Source of the DNA: an uncultured Paracoccaceae bacterium
Lineage (GTDB): Bacteria > Pseudomonadota > Alphaproteobacteria > Rhodobacterales > Rhodobacteraceae
Length of the DNA: 64,000 nucleotides
Reading direction: 5' to 3'
Assembly (NCBI GenBank): GCA_958439195.1
Contig: OY288171.1
Location: 10,049 to 74,048 of the forward strand
Made by a program: the position numbers and the translations under genes
Notes under the pieces: generated by a model
What the model was told of the DNA's origin: nothing
Databases searched by the model: none
The model's input: only the letters and a program-made list of their open reading frames with translations
Part shown: in pieces, positions 52,529 to 62,039 of the stretch
Layout: every line of letters begins with the position of its first letter
Numbering within the stretch: position 1 is the first letter of the stretch

Positions 52529-53269
52529 TCAAATCGTCCGATGCAATCGTGCGAGCGCGGCGAAACGCCGTCGATACAGCGTTCGCGCCATTTCACGACG
52601 AATGATCTCTAGCAAGCCGCGCCGGTGCTTGACTTGCGCTACCGATCCCCCCACAGGCTCTGGCCAATCGGAAATCCCCGACGGACTCGCACAAAGAACC
52701 GGCACCCCCGTGATCCATGTCATTTGAATCAGGGCATCGATCGGTCGATCAAACCGCTTTGTCAAATCGAGTAGACGCAGTGCGGCGTGGCGGCCGACGA
52801 TCTGCCCCGATGTCCGCAGCGGAGGCGGGGAAACGTCAAGCAAACGGCATCCATGCGATGTCGCGATCCTGCGACCCGAAGGAACCGGCCGTGTTTGCAA
52901 GCTGACATATGCTGATCCATCCGTTGCTGCATCTGTTAGCACAACCGCGTTTTGCAGTGCCTTCGAATCTACTACATCATCATCTTCCAGCACCACTCCG
53001 TAGTCCAGCCCCCGCTCCAAGATCATTCCCCAGACCTTACGATGGCTCAGGAAGCAGGCAATCTCTCCCCGTCCCAACGGAAAAGGATAGTGTGGCTCAT
53101 ACAAACCGTCCGCCACGTAAACCGCTGAAAGCTCGGCCGCGGTCAACTGCATGCCGTCAACCGCATTCACGACTGTTACAGGCATCCCGACTGCCGCCCG
53201 GGCAGCCGCAACTGCCGACTCTCGGCCCTTTGCGCGATCAAGGTGTACAATGAAAGCCTCACATCGCAT
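52529..53269 (-). CDS. glycosyltransferase family 25 protein
   Basis: A 246-residue GT25-type glycosyltransferase (LPS/LOS galactosyl- or glucosyltransferase family). The start is RCEAFIVHLDRAKGRE; the conserved LGRGEIACFLSHRKVWGMIL and the DxD-like YGVVLEDDDVV follow; then a basic C-terminal end. Cytoplasmic side of the inner membrane, building an outer-membrane or capsular glycan. Divergent from the GT10 gene by 98 bp. Confidence 0.88.
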   Translation of the reverse strand: MRCEAFIVHLDRAKGRESAVAAARAAVGMPVTVVNAVDGMQLTAAELSAVYVADGLYEPHYPFPLGRGEIACFLSHRKVWGMILERGLDYGVVLEDDDVVDSKALQNAVVLTDAATDGSAYVSLQTRPVPSGRRIATSHGCRLLDVSPPPLRTSGQIVGRHAALRLLDLTKRFDRPIDALIQMTWITGVPVLCASPSGISDWPEPVGGSVAQVKHRRGLLEIIRREMARTLYRRRFAALARLHRTI

Positions 53270-53367
53270 TGGTCACGTATCTTTCGCCGAGTGCCACGTT
53301 TGCAAGTTGCACGATGTCGTCAAAAAGCACAAACAGAAGCTGTGCGACGCGTGTGAAGAGAAGAGAA

Positions 53368-54504
53368 ATGCACCAACTTGACCAACCTGCCGAACCAAAG
53401 GTACACGTCTTTACCACAGTGCCGACGTCACTTTTCCTTAAGCAGTTTCCTGGATTCTCACCTTTTTTCGGTGGACTGCATTTCACATTTGGGACCGATG
53501 TACCGGAAGATACCGACGTCCTCATCGTGCATACCCGTGCAAGTTACTCCATTCCAACCCACCTTCCGCGTGAGCGCACGATCTTTTTCGCAGGCGAGCC
53601 GGATGTAATACATCCCTACGGCGCCAAATTCTTGAATCAGTTCGGACTTGTCATGTCCGCGACCACCAAACCGTTAAAGACAAGCCAGATACGCAACGCA
53701 TTCTGTGCCGTGTGGTATGCAGGTTTTAACCTGTCGAACCCCCAGACAGAAGAATACCTCCTTGGCTATGACTGGTTTCGCGCCCAGTCACGCCCCGAAA
53801 AGGCCAACAAGATTTCAATCGTCACCTCGACCAAAACGTTCACGGCTTATCATCAAAAGCGGCTTGAATTCATCAATGCCCTTGTCCGGATAATCCCCGA
53901 CCGAATTGAATTGTTTGGGCAGGGTCACCGCACGGTTCCAGACAAGAAGGACGCTCTTCTTCCCTATCGCTATCACCTGGCAATCGAGAATGGCGCAGGT
54001 CGCGATGTCTGGACCGAGAAGCTTTCCGATCCCTACCTCTGCTGGGCATTTCCATTCTATGCCGGCTGCTCCAACGTCGAGGACTATTTTCCTGCGGACG
54101 CCTTCCACGAGATCAATCTGGATGATCCGAAAGGCGCTGCCGCCGACATGGTCAAGATGATGGACAGCGATCACTGGGAACGTTCGCTTCCGGCCCTCGA
54201 TATCGCGCGCGAACGGGTGCTGGAGGATTACAACATCGCCACGATGTTCACCCGCTTGGCTCACGCTTCCATGGCCAAGAAGGCCCCCGACCGCCTCGCC
54301 AAGCCGCGTATGATCTGGTCAGAACGATCATTCTGGCCAGAGAAAGATGGTCGTGGGTCGGCCCTTGAATGGATGGTCCGAAACACGCTTCTGCTTATTG
54401 ACCGAAAGGTGGAATTGCGGACAGTGAATCTTCAGAAAAAGATAGAACATAGACGGGGCGTCAGACGTGCAGCCAAGCGCGATGCGAAAGAGCGTTCGCT
54501 GTGA
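53368..54504 (+). CDS. GT10-family alpha-fucosyltransferase-like protein
   Basis: A 378-residue glycosyltransferase. The C-half block YRYHLAIENGAGRDVWTEKLSDPYLCWAFPFYAGCSNVEDYFP is the GT10 (alpha-1,3/4-fucosyltransferase) donor-binding signature, matched by FN…ENS..GYVTEK in Helicobacter enzymes. The upstream block KRLEFINALVRIIPDRIELFGQG is also typical. The C-terminus is basic and coiled (about 30 residues), suggesting membrane contact. GDP-fucose could come from the nearby gmd and fcl. ATG at 53368 follows AAGAGAAGAGAA. Confidence 0.82.
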   Translation: MHQLDQPAEPKVHVFTTVPTSLFLKQFPGFSPFFGGLHFTFGTDVPEDTDVLIVHTRASYSIPTHLPRERTIFFAGEPDVIHPYGAKFLNQFGLVMSATTKPLKTSQIRNAFCAVWYAGFNLSNPQTEEYLLGYDWFRAQSRPEKANKISIVTSTKTFTAYHQKRLEFINALVRIIPDRIELFGQGHRTVPDKKDALLPYRYHLAIENGAGRDVWTEKLSDPYLCWAFPFYAGCSNVEDYFPADAFHEINLDDPKGAAADMVKMMDSDHWERSLPALDIARERVLEDYNIATMFTRLAHASMAKKAPDRLAKPRMIWSERSFWPEKDGRGSALEWMVRNTLLLIDRKVELRTVNLQKKIEHRRGVRRAAKRDAKERSL

Positions 54505-54586
54505 AGCCTTCATTCTGCTGTGGACAGATAGAGAGGACGTGGCGATGTAAGATCTTCTGCAATTCTTGGAAGGAAAGAAGTTCAGC

Positions 54587-55333
54587 ATGGGCCTGAAAAA
54601 GTCTATCAGGAGCGCCGCCGCCGTTGGTATCTGGACCTATGTCACCCTGAAGACCGCTCCGCGCGGCACTGTCATTCGTGCAAAGATCCGTGGCCGAAGG
54701 ATCTACTTGCGCGCGCGGACGACGGATCTGTCAGTGGCAATCGATTCGTTGTTCGACGAATATGAACCCTTGGCAGGATTGCTGCCCGCAGATTTCGACG
54801 GGCTGATCGTGGACGCAGGCGCCTATATCGGCACAGCATCCATCCGTCTTACCGAATTGTACCCAAAGGCGACCATAGTCGCAATCGAACCGTCCAGTCG
54901 CAACTTTCAGCTGTTGGAACAGAACTGCAAATCACACCCGCAAATTCACCCGCAAAAATTCGCTCTGTCTGTGAGAGTTTCGAGCACGGTTCACCTGTTT
55001 GACCCCGGTCAACGTGAATGGGGTTTTACCATTGTGCCATCCAACATTCCTGTATCATCCCGCAAACCGATGGAAGTAGTCGAGACAACAACGCTTGAGC
55101 AGATATCGAAGTCATACGCAAAGCCGATCGGCATTCTGAAGCTGGATATTGAGGGTGCAGAAGTGGAGCTGTTCCGGCAAAGCGATGCCGTTCTGCAGGC
55201 TGTTCCCGTGATCTTTGTGGAACTTCACGACCGCGACGTTCCCGGCTGCTATGAAAGCTTTAGTGCATTCTCAAAAGACAGAAAGGTTTCCAAGGGTACG
55301 GGAGAGAAGTACCTGTCTTTGCTGAGGTATTGA
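54587..55333 (+). CDS. FkbM-family methyltransferase
   Basis: A 248-residue FkbM-type SAM methyltransferase. GLIVDAGAYIGTASIRL is motif I, IVAIEPSSRNFQLLEQN motif II, and GILKLDIEGAEVELFRQ the family hallmark. A second FkbM enzyme within 3 kb, only distantly alike in sequence, suggests two different methylation sites on the glycan. AGGAAAGAAG precedes the ATG; a TTG at 54566 is an alternative. Follows the GT10 gene in the same direction by 82 bp. Confidence 0.87.
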   Translation: MGLKKSIRSAAAVGIWTYVTLKTAPRGTVIRAKIRGRRIYLRARTTDLSVAIDSLFDEYEPLAGLLPADFDGLIVDAGAYIGTASIRLTELYPKATIVAIEPSSRNFQLLEQNCKSHPQIHPQKFALSVRVSSTVHLFDPGQREWGFTIVPSNIPVSSRKPMEVVETTTLEQISKSYAKPIGILKLDIEGAEVELFRQSDAVLQAVPVIFVELHDRDVPGCYESFSAFSKDRKVSKGTGEKYLSLLRY

Positions 55334-55349
55334 GCCGCTGCACTGCCGA

Positions 55350-56306
55350 CTAGGCTTTCGAAAGCGCGTCGGCATGTTGAACAAACCATCTGTAAGTCCT
55401 TTCAATTCCGTCGCGCAATTCGGTGCGCGCGCGCCAGCCAATCGCCGCCAGCCGCGACACGTCCATCAGCTTGCGCGGTGTGCCATCCGGCTTGCTAGTG
55501 TCAAACACCAACCGTCCCTTGAACCCTGTGACCTGTGCCAACAGCTCGGCCAGATCGCGGATAGACACGTCGGTTCCCGTGCCCACGTTGATATGGCTGA
55601 GCATCGGTTGGGTGTTGGCCTGAAAGGCCGCGCGGTCTAGGTTCATCACGAACAGGCTAGCTTCAGCCATGTCATCCACATGCAAGAATTCGCGGCGCGG
55701 CGTACCAGTGCCCCAGACCACCACCTCTTCCCGCCCATCCTGCACCGCCTCATGGAACCGGCGCATCATGGCGGGCATCACATGGCTGTTTTCGGGATGA
55801 AAGTTGTCGCCCGGCCCGTACAGGTTGGTCGGCATCACCGACCGGAAGTCGGTACCATATTGGCGGTTATAGCTTTCGCAAAGCTTGATCCCCGCGATCT
55901 TGGCAATGGCATAAGGTTCATTCGTTGGTTCCAACACCCCGGTCAACAGCGCATCTTCGGCCATCGGCTGCGCCACGGCGCGCGGATAGATGCAGGATGA
56001 CCCGAGAAACAGCAGACGCGTTACGCCCGCGGCAAAGGCCTGATGGATCACATTAGCCTCAATCATCAGGTTTTCATAAATGAAATCCGCCGGATAGGTG
56101 TTGTTAGCATGGATGCCACCCACCTTGGCCGCCGCGAGTATCACGGCATCGGGCCGTTCGGCCTGCAAGAATGTGCGGACGGCGGCCTGATCTGTAAGGT
56201 CCAGATCGGCATGGCTTTGGGTGACGGTGTCCACGCCCTGCTCCTGCAATCGCCGCAGGATCGCACTGCCCACCATGCCGCGATGGCCTGCCACATAGAC
56301 CTTCAT
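55350..56306 (-). CDS. fcl: GDP-L-fucose synthase
   Basis: Epimerase-reductase converting GDP-4-keto-6-deoxy-mannose to GDP-L-fucose with NADPH. It is 318 residues, an extended SDR: VAGHRGMVGSAI near the start, GSSCIYP, catalytic Tyr-Lys in EPYAIAKIAG, and NLYGPGDNFHPENSHVMPAMMRR. It follows gmd by 54 bp; together they make GDP-L-fucose from GDP-mannose. GTG at 56309 is an alternative start. Confidence 0.95.
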   Translation of the reverse strand: MKVYVAGHRGMVGSAILRRLQEQGVDTVTQSHADLDLTDQAAVRTFLQAERPDAVILAAAKVGGIHANNTYPADFIYENLMIEANVIHQAFAAGVTRLLFLGSSCIYPRAVAQPMAEDALLTGVLEPTNEPYAIAKIAGIKLCESYNRQYGTDFRSVMPTNLYGPGDNFHPENSHVMPAMMRRFHEAVQDGREEVVVWGTGTPRREFLHVDDMAEASLFVMNLDRAAFQANTQPMLSHINVGTGTDVSIRDLAELLAQVTGFKGRLVFDTSKPDGTPRKLMDVSRLAAIGWRARTELRDGIERTYRWFVQHADALSKA

Positions 56307-56360
56307 CACCCGACCCTTTCGACCTACCCCATGACGCGGCGCACTGCGCGCCGCATCACC

Positions 56361-57479
56361 CTATCCTTCCATCGACACAGGCAAATCCAGCCCATGTTCC
56401 CGCAAAAGTCGGTGCCGCCGCGCCATCTGCAAGTCTTCGGCTACCATTTCGGCGCACATTTCTTGCGCCGTGATCTCTGGCGTCCAGCCCAGTTTTTCCC
56501 GCGCCTTGGTCGGGTCGCCCAGCAGCGTTTCCACCTCGGCCGGGCGGAAATAGCGTGGGTCGATCCGCAGCACCACCTGACCAGGCTTTACTGCTGGGGC
56601 CTTGTTCGATGTGACGGCGTCCACAACGGCGTATTCATCGACACCCTGCCCTTCGAAACGCAGCGTCAACCCAAGTTCCACCGCCGACCACTGGATGAAG
56701 TCCCGCACCGTATATTGCATGCCCGTGGCGATAACATAATCCTCGGGCACATCCTGTTGCAGCATCATCCACTGCATCCGCACATAATCTTTAGCATGGC
56801 CCCAATCGCGCAGCGCGTCGATGTTGCCCATGTACAGGCATTCCTCCAACCCCTGCGCGATGTTGGCCAGCCCCCGCGTGATCTTGCGGGTGACAAAGGT
56901 TTCGCCCCGCCGCGGGCTTTCATGGTTGAAAAGGATGCCATTGCAGGCAAACAGTCCATAAGCCTCGCGGTAGTTCACCGTGATCCAGTAGGCATACATC
57001 TTTGCCACGGCATAGGGACTGCGCGGGTGAAAGGGCGTAGTCTCTCGCTGCGGAGTTTCCTGGACCAAACCATATAGTTCAGAAGTTGAGGCCTGATAGA
57101 ACCGTGTCTTTTTTTCCAACCCCAGAAAGCGAATCGCCTCCAGCAGGCGAAGAGTGCCGATGGCATCGACATCGGCAGTGTATTCAGGAGCTTCAAAGCT
57201 TACCGCAACATGGCTTTGCGCGCCAAGGTTGTACACCTCATCCGGCTCCACCTCGCGCAGGATGCGCGTCAGGTTCGAGGTATCAGTCAGATCGCCATAA
57301 TGCAGCTTCAACCGCGCGTTCGGATTGTGAGAATCTTCGATGATGTGGTCAATTCTGGACGTGTTGAATGACGAGGCCCGCCGCTTGATCCCATGTACAT
57401 AATAGCCTTTTTCCAAAAGGAGCTCGGCCAGATAGGAACCGTCCTGCCCGGTGATCCCGCTAATCAGCGCGCGTTTCAT
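56361..57479 (-). CDS. gmd: GDP-mannose 4,6-dehydratase
   Basis: NADP-dependent SDR dehydrating GDP-D-mannose to GDP-4-keto-6-deoxy-D-mannose, the precursor of GDP-L-fucose, GDP-rhamnose and GDP-perosamine. It is 372 residues: ALISGITGQDGSYLAELLLEKGY, HYGDLTDTSNLTRIL, YQASTSELYG, catalytic Tyr-Lys in SPYAVAKMYAYWI, and FNHESPRRGETFVTRKI. ATG at 57479 chosen; a GTG one codon upstream is possible. Lies 12 bp after a methyltransferase gene, with fcl downstream. Confidence 0.96.
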   Translation of the reverse strand: MKRALISGITGQDGSYLAELLLEKGYYVHGIKRRASSFNTSRIDHIIEDSHNPNARLKLHYGDLTDTSNLTRILREVEPDEVYNLGAQSHVAVSFEAPEYTADVDAIGTLRLLEAIRFLGLEKKTRFYQASTSELYGLVQETPQRETTPFHPRSPYAVAKMYAYWITVNYREAYGLFACNGILFNHESPRRGETFVTRKITRGLANIAQGLEECLYMGNIDALRDWGHAKDYVRMQWMMLQQDVPEDYVIATGMQYTVRDFIQWSAVELGLTLRFEGQGVDEYAVVDAVTSNKAPAVKPGQVVLRIDPRYFRPAEVETLLGDPTKAREKLGWTPEITAQEMCAEMVAEDLQMARRHRLLREHGLDLPVSMEG

Positions 57480-57491
57480 CACGGTTTCCTT

Positions 57492-58031
57492 TTAAACGAT
57501 CGCTTCCAGGTTCAAAGACACTAGCGTTCCGGTTTCCTTGTCCATGTGGGGGATATAGGCCTGCGAATAATCGTCCAGCCAGCTGTGTTCTGTCGTTCGC
57601 CAATCCCATCGGCGGACGGATGAAAATCCGACTTCACGCAGGGCACGGGTCAGGTCCGCCTCATCGAAAATCATACCGTGAAAGTCGTAAGTGTCGCGTT
57701 GTCCACCGCAGACAAGGCCGCGCACATCCTCGATTCCCCTCGGCAGGGTGCCGGAAAGGTAGAGCTGCGCCGCAACAGCAAAGTCTGGGACGGCCAGCCG
57801 CAGAACACCGCCCGGCTGCAAGACGCGCCGCCATTCGGCAAGGACGGCCGTGTATGTTCTTCGTCCGAAATGTTCCAGCACGTGCGCGGCATAGATCAGC
57901 TCAACCGTGCAATCTTCGAGGAAGGAAAGATCTTCGACCGGACCCAGGCGGTCGACATGCGAGTAATCCAACGCGTCGACATGGAACCAGCCGGGAATGT
58001 GTTTTGCACCGCAGCCCAAGTGTAACTTCAT
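57492..58031 (-). CDS. class I SAM-dependent methyltransferase
   Basis: A 179-residue Methyltransf_11-type protein. MKLHLGCGAKHIPGWFHVD is motif I, IYAAHVLEHF motif II-like, and WRRVLQPGGVLRLAVPDF motif III. Members in glycan clusters methylate nucleotide sugars or lipid carriers. First gene of the minus-strand unit with gmd and fcl; spacing of 12 bp suggests one transcript. Confidence 0.88.
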   Translation of the reverse strand: MKLHLGCGAKHIPGWFHVDALDYSHVDRLGPVEDLSFLEDCTVELIYAAHVLEHFGRRTYTAVLAEWRRVLQPGGVLRLAVPDFAVAAQLYLSGTLPRGIEDVRGLVCGGQRDTYDFHGMIFDEADLTRALREVGFSSVRRWDWRTTEHSWLDDYSQAYIPHMDKETGTLVSLNLEAIV

Positions 58032-58509
58032 ACTTTCCTACCGGATCACAGTTTCAACGCCCGTTTTGCCTCAGGAACCGGACAGAGAACAGCAAAATTT
58101 CCGTGGCACGTCCCCGCGTGCGGATCGGCAGCGCGTGCAACGCCATCTGTTCGTATCCTCTCGCCGCGTGACTGTGCAGGTCGGCGCGTCGTCCCAGCCG
58201 CAGGGGAGGAGCAGCCGGAAGGTGCCGAGGGCAGCGAACACACCGTGCCCAGCTACGCAAAACAGACACAAAAACTGCATAAATCCTATGCAGGATAACG
58301 ATCAATCCTGCTGCATCCACGATGCTGGGCTGAAAGTCGCCGGGCATCGAGCATGGGTGCTGTAAAATCCGCCGACATGGCGCACCGTGTTTGAAACAAA
58401 GTTGTATGCCAATCGCTGACCAGTTATGGATACCGAACTGCATCGAGCTTTGCTTGGTTGGGTATCCCTGAACGGGGCGATTTGTGTGAAAACGATTGGA
58501 GCTTCCTAT
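58032..58509. other. intergenic stretch without a recognised gene
   Basis: A 478-bp gap with lower GC than the core. Short ORFs exist on both strands but show no family or ribosome site. It must contain the divergent promoters of the methyltransferase-gmd-fcl unit and the GT2 gene. A decayed gene cannot be excluded. Confidence 0.4.
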
Positions 58510-59445
58510 ATGCACCGTGATGGAGAAGTCGATCAGTCCGCTGTCGGTCAACTTCCATCGGTCGATGTGATCATCGTGTGTTTTGACTCAGTGATCGCGC
58601 TTGAAGAAACGTTAACCTTCATGCAGCGAACAGAATTCGACACTTCGGCTGTTCGATTTTCTGTGGTAAACAATTCGTTACATGATTCCGACGAAATAAG
58701 TCAGATATGCGCAGCCTTCGGCGTCAGGTTCCTGCAGATGTCGGAAAATGTCGGGTTCGGTGCTGCAGTCAACCGCGGTGCATCCGTTTCTGACGGTTCA
58801 TATATCTTGTTACTCAGCCCGGGAAGCCTTGTGTCGGCCAGGGCTATTGACGCTTTGCGACGCTCCGCCTTGGGTCGACCTGATTGCGTTGGCCTTGGCC
58901 TTGTCAACGAAAGCGCGTCTGGACGTTTGAGCTATAAGGTGAAGACGGTGGTGGACTTCGGGTTCAAGCGCAACATCGCCGCACGACTGAAATCGCGTGG
59001 CATGGAAACTGTTCCGACATCCTTTATCTCGGGCGGCGGCTTCATGGTCAAACGCACCGCATTTGAAAAAATCGGTGGTTTCGATGAAAAAATTTTCCTG
59101 TTTCACGAGGATGACGATTTTTCTGCGCGGCTGTCTGCCATCGGCAACCTAGCCTATGTGTTAAGCGCGCGGTGCCTTCATCGCAGGAACGTCAAAGCCC
59201 GCAATGATATGGAATTGCGCCGCGTGCGCGGATGGCATCTGGGCCATTCCAAATTATACGTCCTTAGAAAGCATCGCGGGCGACTTGGGGTTACACTTGC
59301 AATCGCCGGAACGGTTCTTTCTGTCATGAGTCCGGTCTATTTCATCTCAAAGAGCCGCAGGGTTAAAACAAACGCCTTTATCGCCGGTACGATCGCGGGT
59401 TTGCAGGGTGTACCGGCAAGCAATGGCCTGCTGCCTGCACTGTGA
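58510..59445 (+). CDS. glycosyltransferase family 2 protein (rhamnosyltransferase-like)
   Basis: A 311-residue GT2 enzyme. The GT-A start DVIIVCFDSVIALEETL, NVGFGAAVNRG, a loop reading LLLSPGS where LNPD is usual, the acceptor GGGFMVKRTAFEKIGGFDEKIFLFHEDDDFSARL and a late hydrophobic segment (VTLAIAGTVLSVMSPVYFI) resemble WbbL-type rhamnosyltransferases. ATG at 58510 was chosen because GGAG lies eight bases upstream; ATG 58426 would add 28 residues. The usual DxD is replaced by S-P-G, so activity is uncertain. Confidence 0.82.
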   Translation: MHRDGEVDQSAVGQLPSVDVIIVCFDSVIALEETLTFMQRTEFDTSAVRFSVVNNSLHDSDEISQICAAFGVRFLQMSENVGFGAAVNRGASVSDGSYILLLSPGSLVSARAIDALRRSALGRPDCVGLGLVNESASGRLSYKVKTVVDFGFKRNIAARLKSRGMETVPTSFISGGGFMVKRTAFEKIGGFDEKIFLFHEDDDFSARLSAIGNLAYVLSARCLHRRNVKARNDMELRRVRGWHLGHSKLYVLRKHRGRLGVTLAIAGTVLSVMSPVYFISKSRRVKTNAFIAGTIAGLQGVPASNGLLPAL

Positions 59446-60127
59446 TAACTTCCTGGACTCCTGATTTGGTGCGCCCATATCAATGTGATACTAAGTACCG
59501 TCTGATGGGCGCGGACATTCTGTTTCAGGCCAGCGATCAACACCTAACTGTTGAGCGTCGCATGGGGCCACCACGGACCAAAGACGTGGAACCGCGCGGT
59601 TGGCCACATTTTGCTGTTGCGTCCAACACAGACTTGCTCGATTGCGTCCAAGCAGCGAGGTTCGGGACAGGTCGAACAGTGGAATTCAAGGTTTTTGTTC
59701 AGCTTGCCCAGACTGTCCCAAACACCGGCAAGATCGGCATGACAACTCCTTTGGCGGCAAGCCGCAGATGCCGCCCAGAGGGTTCAGAAAGGCGACGACG
59801 TCCTTTCGAGAATGACAGGAATTCCATGCTTTCGACAGTTGTTGTTGCCCCCGGTCTGCTTGCACATCTGTGGCCGTTCAAGGCACGCAATGCCTGTGGA
59901 GTATGCCCTGCGCTGGCGCCAGAACTCGCCCGGGGTGCAAGCTCGCAGGTGGGTCGAGCGAACAGGCGTGGGATCGTCGCCCATAGGGTTTCACATGTTC
60001 ATCGAACTGTCGCAGCCGCTTGCCTATGCGGGGGCAACATTACCCAAAACCTGACAAATCGAAGGATGTTCGGGACGATGTCACACGTTCTGAAGATGTC
60101 GCGCCACGGATCAATCGAGGTTTCGAA
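59446..60127. other. unassigned stretch, possibly gene remnant
   Basis: 682 bp between the GT2 gene and the ABC exporter. One + frame stays open for 229 codons but is unusually Arg/Cys-rich and resembles no family I know. On the minus strand a Cys/Trp-rich segment (CSTCPEPRCLDAIEQVC, RFHVFGPWWPH) runs between stops and looks more protein-like. I favour a decayed gene. Confidence 0.35.
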
Positions 60128-61924
60128 ATGACTGTGTCCAGTTCATCCCCCGACTCTTTGTACGAGGCCGGAAAACGCGTCTTTAGCGAGAACTTTCCAG
60201 CGCAGAAGTGGCTTTATTTCATTTCTATCATGGCCATGATCGTGGTTGCGGCGACAACGTCGGCCACGGCCTTTATAATGAAGGCCATCTTTGATGTATT
60301 GTCGCGGGAACCGAACGCCTATCCAGCAATCCTTGTGGCTGGGTCGGTTGTGACGATCTTTGTTGGCAAAGGCATTGCCACCTATGTGCAGCAAGTGGCG
60401 CTGAGCAAGGCCGGTAACAGCGTTGTCGCCGACATTCAGCGGCGGCTGTTCCGCAAGCTGCTGCAACAGGAAGCTGCGTGGTTCGACAAGACGGAGTCTT
60501 CGGATATCCTAGTGCGCGTGACGCAAAGCGCGCAGTCCGCACGCAACATGATCGATGTGGTGGTTACGGGATTCATCCGTGACGCGCTGACATTGATCGG
60601 GCTTATCGGCGTGATGGTGTATCAGCACGCCCTACTTTCTGCTATCTTTCTAGTAGTTGGGCCGCTTGCCCTGCTTGGCGTTCGCGCTGTTCTTGGCCGG
60701 GTGCGCCGCATCATGGCAGCAGAACTCGTGTCATTGACGGAAATCCTGAAGGTGATCCAGGAAACCTCGGCCGGGTTGCGCGTCGTGCGCGCCTTTGGCC
60801 TTGAATCCATCTTGGAAAATCGGATGGACCGCGCCGTCAGAGATGTGGAACGCAGATCAAACGCCATCGTGCGCCTGGAAAGCGTCACCTCGCCCATGAT
60901 GGATTCGCTTGCCGGGATCGCGATTGCGACCATCGTGGTGGTCAGTGGCATGAGCATGGGCCTTGGGGTGCAGGCCACTCCCGGGGAATTGATGGCCTTT
61001 GTCACAGCGTTGTTGATGGCCTATGAACCGGCGAAACGCCTGTCGCGGATGCGCGTGACACTCGAATCCTCGTTTGTCGGTGTCCGCATGATGTTCGACA
61101 TTCTGGATCGCCCGGACTTTTTGACCGATGCGCCGGATGCGGTGGACCTTTCCGAAGGCGTGGGTGAGGTTGCGTTGAGGAATGTCCGTTTCAAATATTC
61201 GGGTGGCCGCGACATTCTTTCGGACCTGACAATCGTCTTTCCCCAAGGCCGGACCACCGCATTGGTTGGTCCGTCTGGCGGCGGCAAATCCACGATCATG
61301 GCCTTGCTGCTGCGTCTTTACGATCCGGCTGCCGGCACTGTTGAAATCAACAGAATGGACATCCGGAAGATAAAGCGGGACTCACTGCAAAAGCGCACGG
61401 CTTATGTCGGGCAGAACACGTTCCTCTTTTCAACGACCATTCGCGAAAACATCCGCATGGGACGTCAATCCGCATCTGATGAAGATGTACAGAGCGCGGC
61501 AGAGGCGGCGCAGGCCCATGAATTCATCATTACCTTGCCCAAAGGCTATGACACGCAGGTGGGGGAGAACGGTATTTTCCTATCGGGCGGGCAAAGACAG
61601 CGGATTTCTCTTGCCCGCGCCATCCTCAAGGACGCTTCCATCCTGCTGCTGGACGAGGCCACGAGCGCGTTGGACAACCGATCCGAGGCGCTGGTCAGGG
61701 ATGCCATCGCCCAGGCGACACAGGGACGTACCACGATCATGATCGCGCATCGGCTTTCAACGATCATGGCAGCGGATGAGGTTGCTTTCATCGAAGGCGG
61801 CCGCCTTGTCGAACAGGGCCCACTTGAGGATCTTATGATTCAGAACGGCAAGTTTGCACAACTTTTTCACACTGAGTTTAAACCGAGCAATAGCCAGACG
61901 AGCATTCAGTCAAGCGGAGCCTGA
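60128..61924 (+). CDS. MsbA-like ABC exporter (membrane + ATPase fusion)
   Basis: A 598-residue half-transporter: six membrane helices (about residues 25–320) and a nucleotide-binding domain with Walker A GPSGGGKST near 380, Q-loop YVGQNTFLF, signature LSGGQRQRISLARA near 485, Walker B ILLLDEATSALD and H-loop IAHRLS. It is of the MsbA/lipid-exporter type, working as a homodimer. In this island it could flip a lipid-linked fucosylated glycan. GAGGTTTCGAA precedes the ATG; upstream in-frame codons were rejected for lack of a ribosome site. Confidence 0.92.
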   Translation: MTVSSSSPDSLYEAGKRVFSENFPAQKWLYFISIMAMIVVAATTSATAFIMKAIFDVLSREPNAYPAILVAGSVVTIFVGKGIATYVQQVALSKAGNSVVADIQRRLFRKLLQQEAAWFDKTESSDILVRVTQSAQSARNMIDVVVTGFIRDALTLIGLIGVMVYQHALLSAIFLVVGPLALLGVRAVLGRVRRIMAAELVSLTEILKVIQETSAGLRVVRAFGLESILENRMDRAVRDVERRSNAIVRLESVTSPMMDSLAGIAIATIVVVSGMSMGLGVQATPGELMAFVTALLMAYEPAKRLSRMRVTLESSFVGVRMMFDILDRPDFLTDAPDAVDLSEGVGEVALRNVRFKYSGGRDILSDLTIVFPQGRTTALVGPSGGGKSTIMALLLRLYDPAAGTVEINRMDIRKIKRDSLQKRTAYVGQNTFLFSTTIRENIRMGRQSASDEDVQSAAEAAQAHEFIITLPKGYDTQVGENGIFLSGGQRQRISLARAILKDASILLLDEATSALDNRSEALVRDAIAQATQGRTTIMIAHRLSTIMAADEVAFIEGGRLVEQGPLEDLMIQNGKFAQLFHTEFKPSNSQTSIQSSGA

Positions 61925-62039
61925 ATTGTTCGTATGCCCATTCAAGCTTTGCCTTTTTGATCTGATCCCCGGAAACTGGACCGTTTGAAGCTGGAAATTT
62001 CCGCTATGCTTTCCTGGCTGGGAGAGGAGCGGAATCGCG

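Noticed and set aside
58032..58425. tRNA or small RNA gene in the gap before the GT2 gene
   Set aside because: No cloverleaf, T-loop consensus or terminator hairpin could be found.
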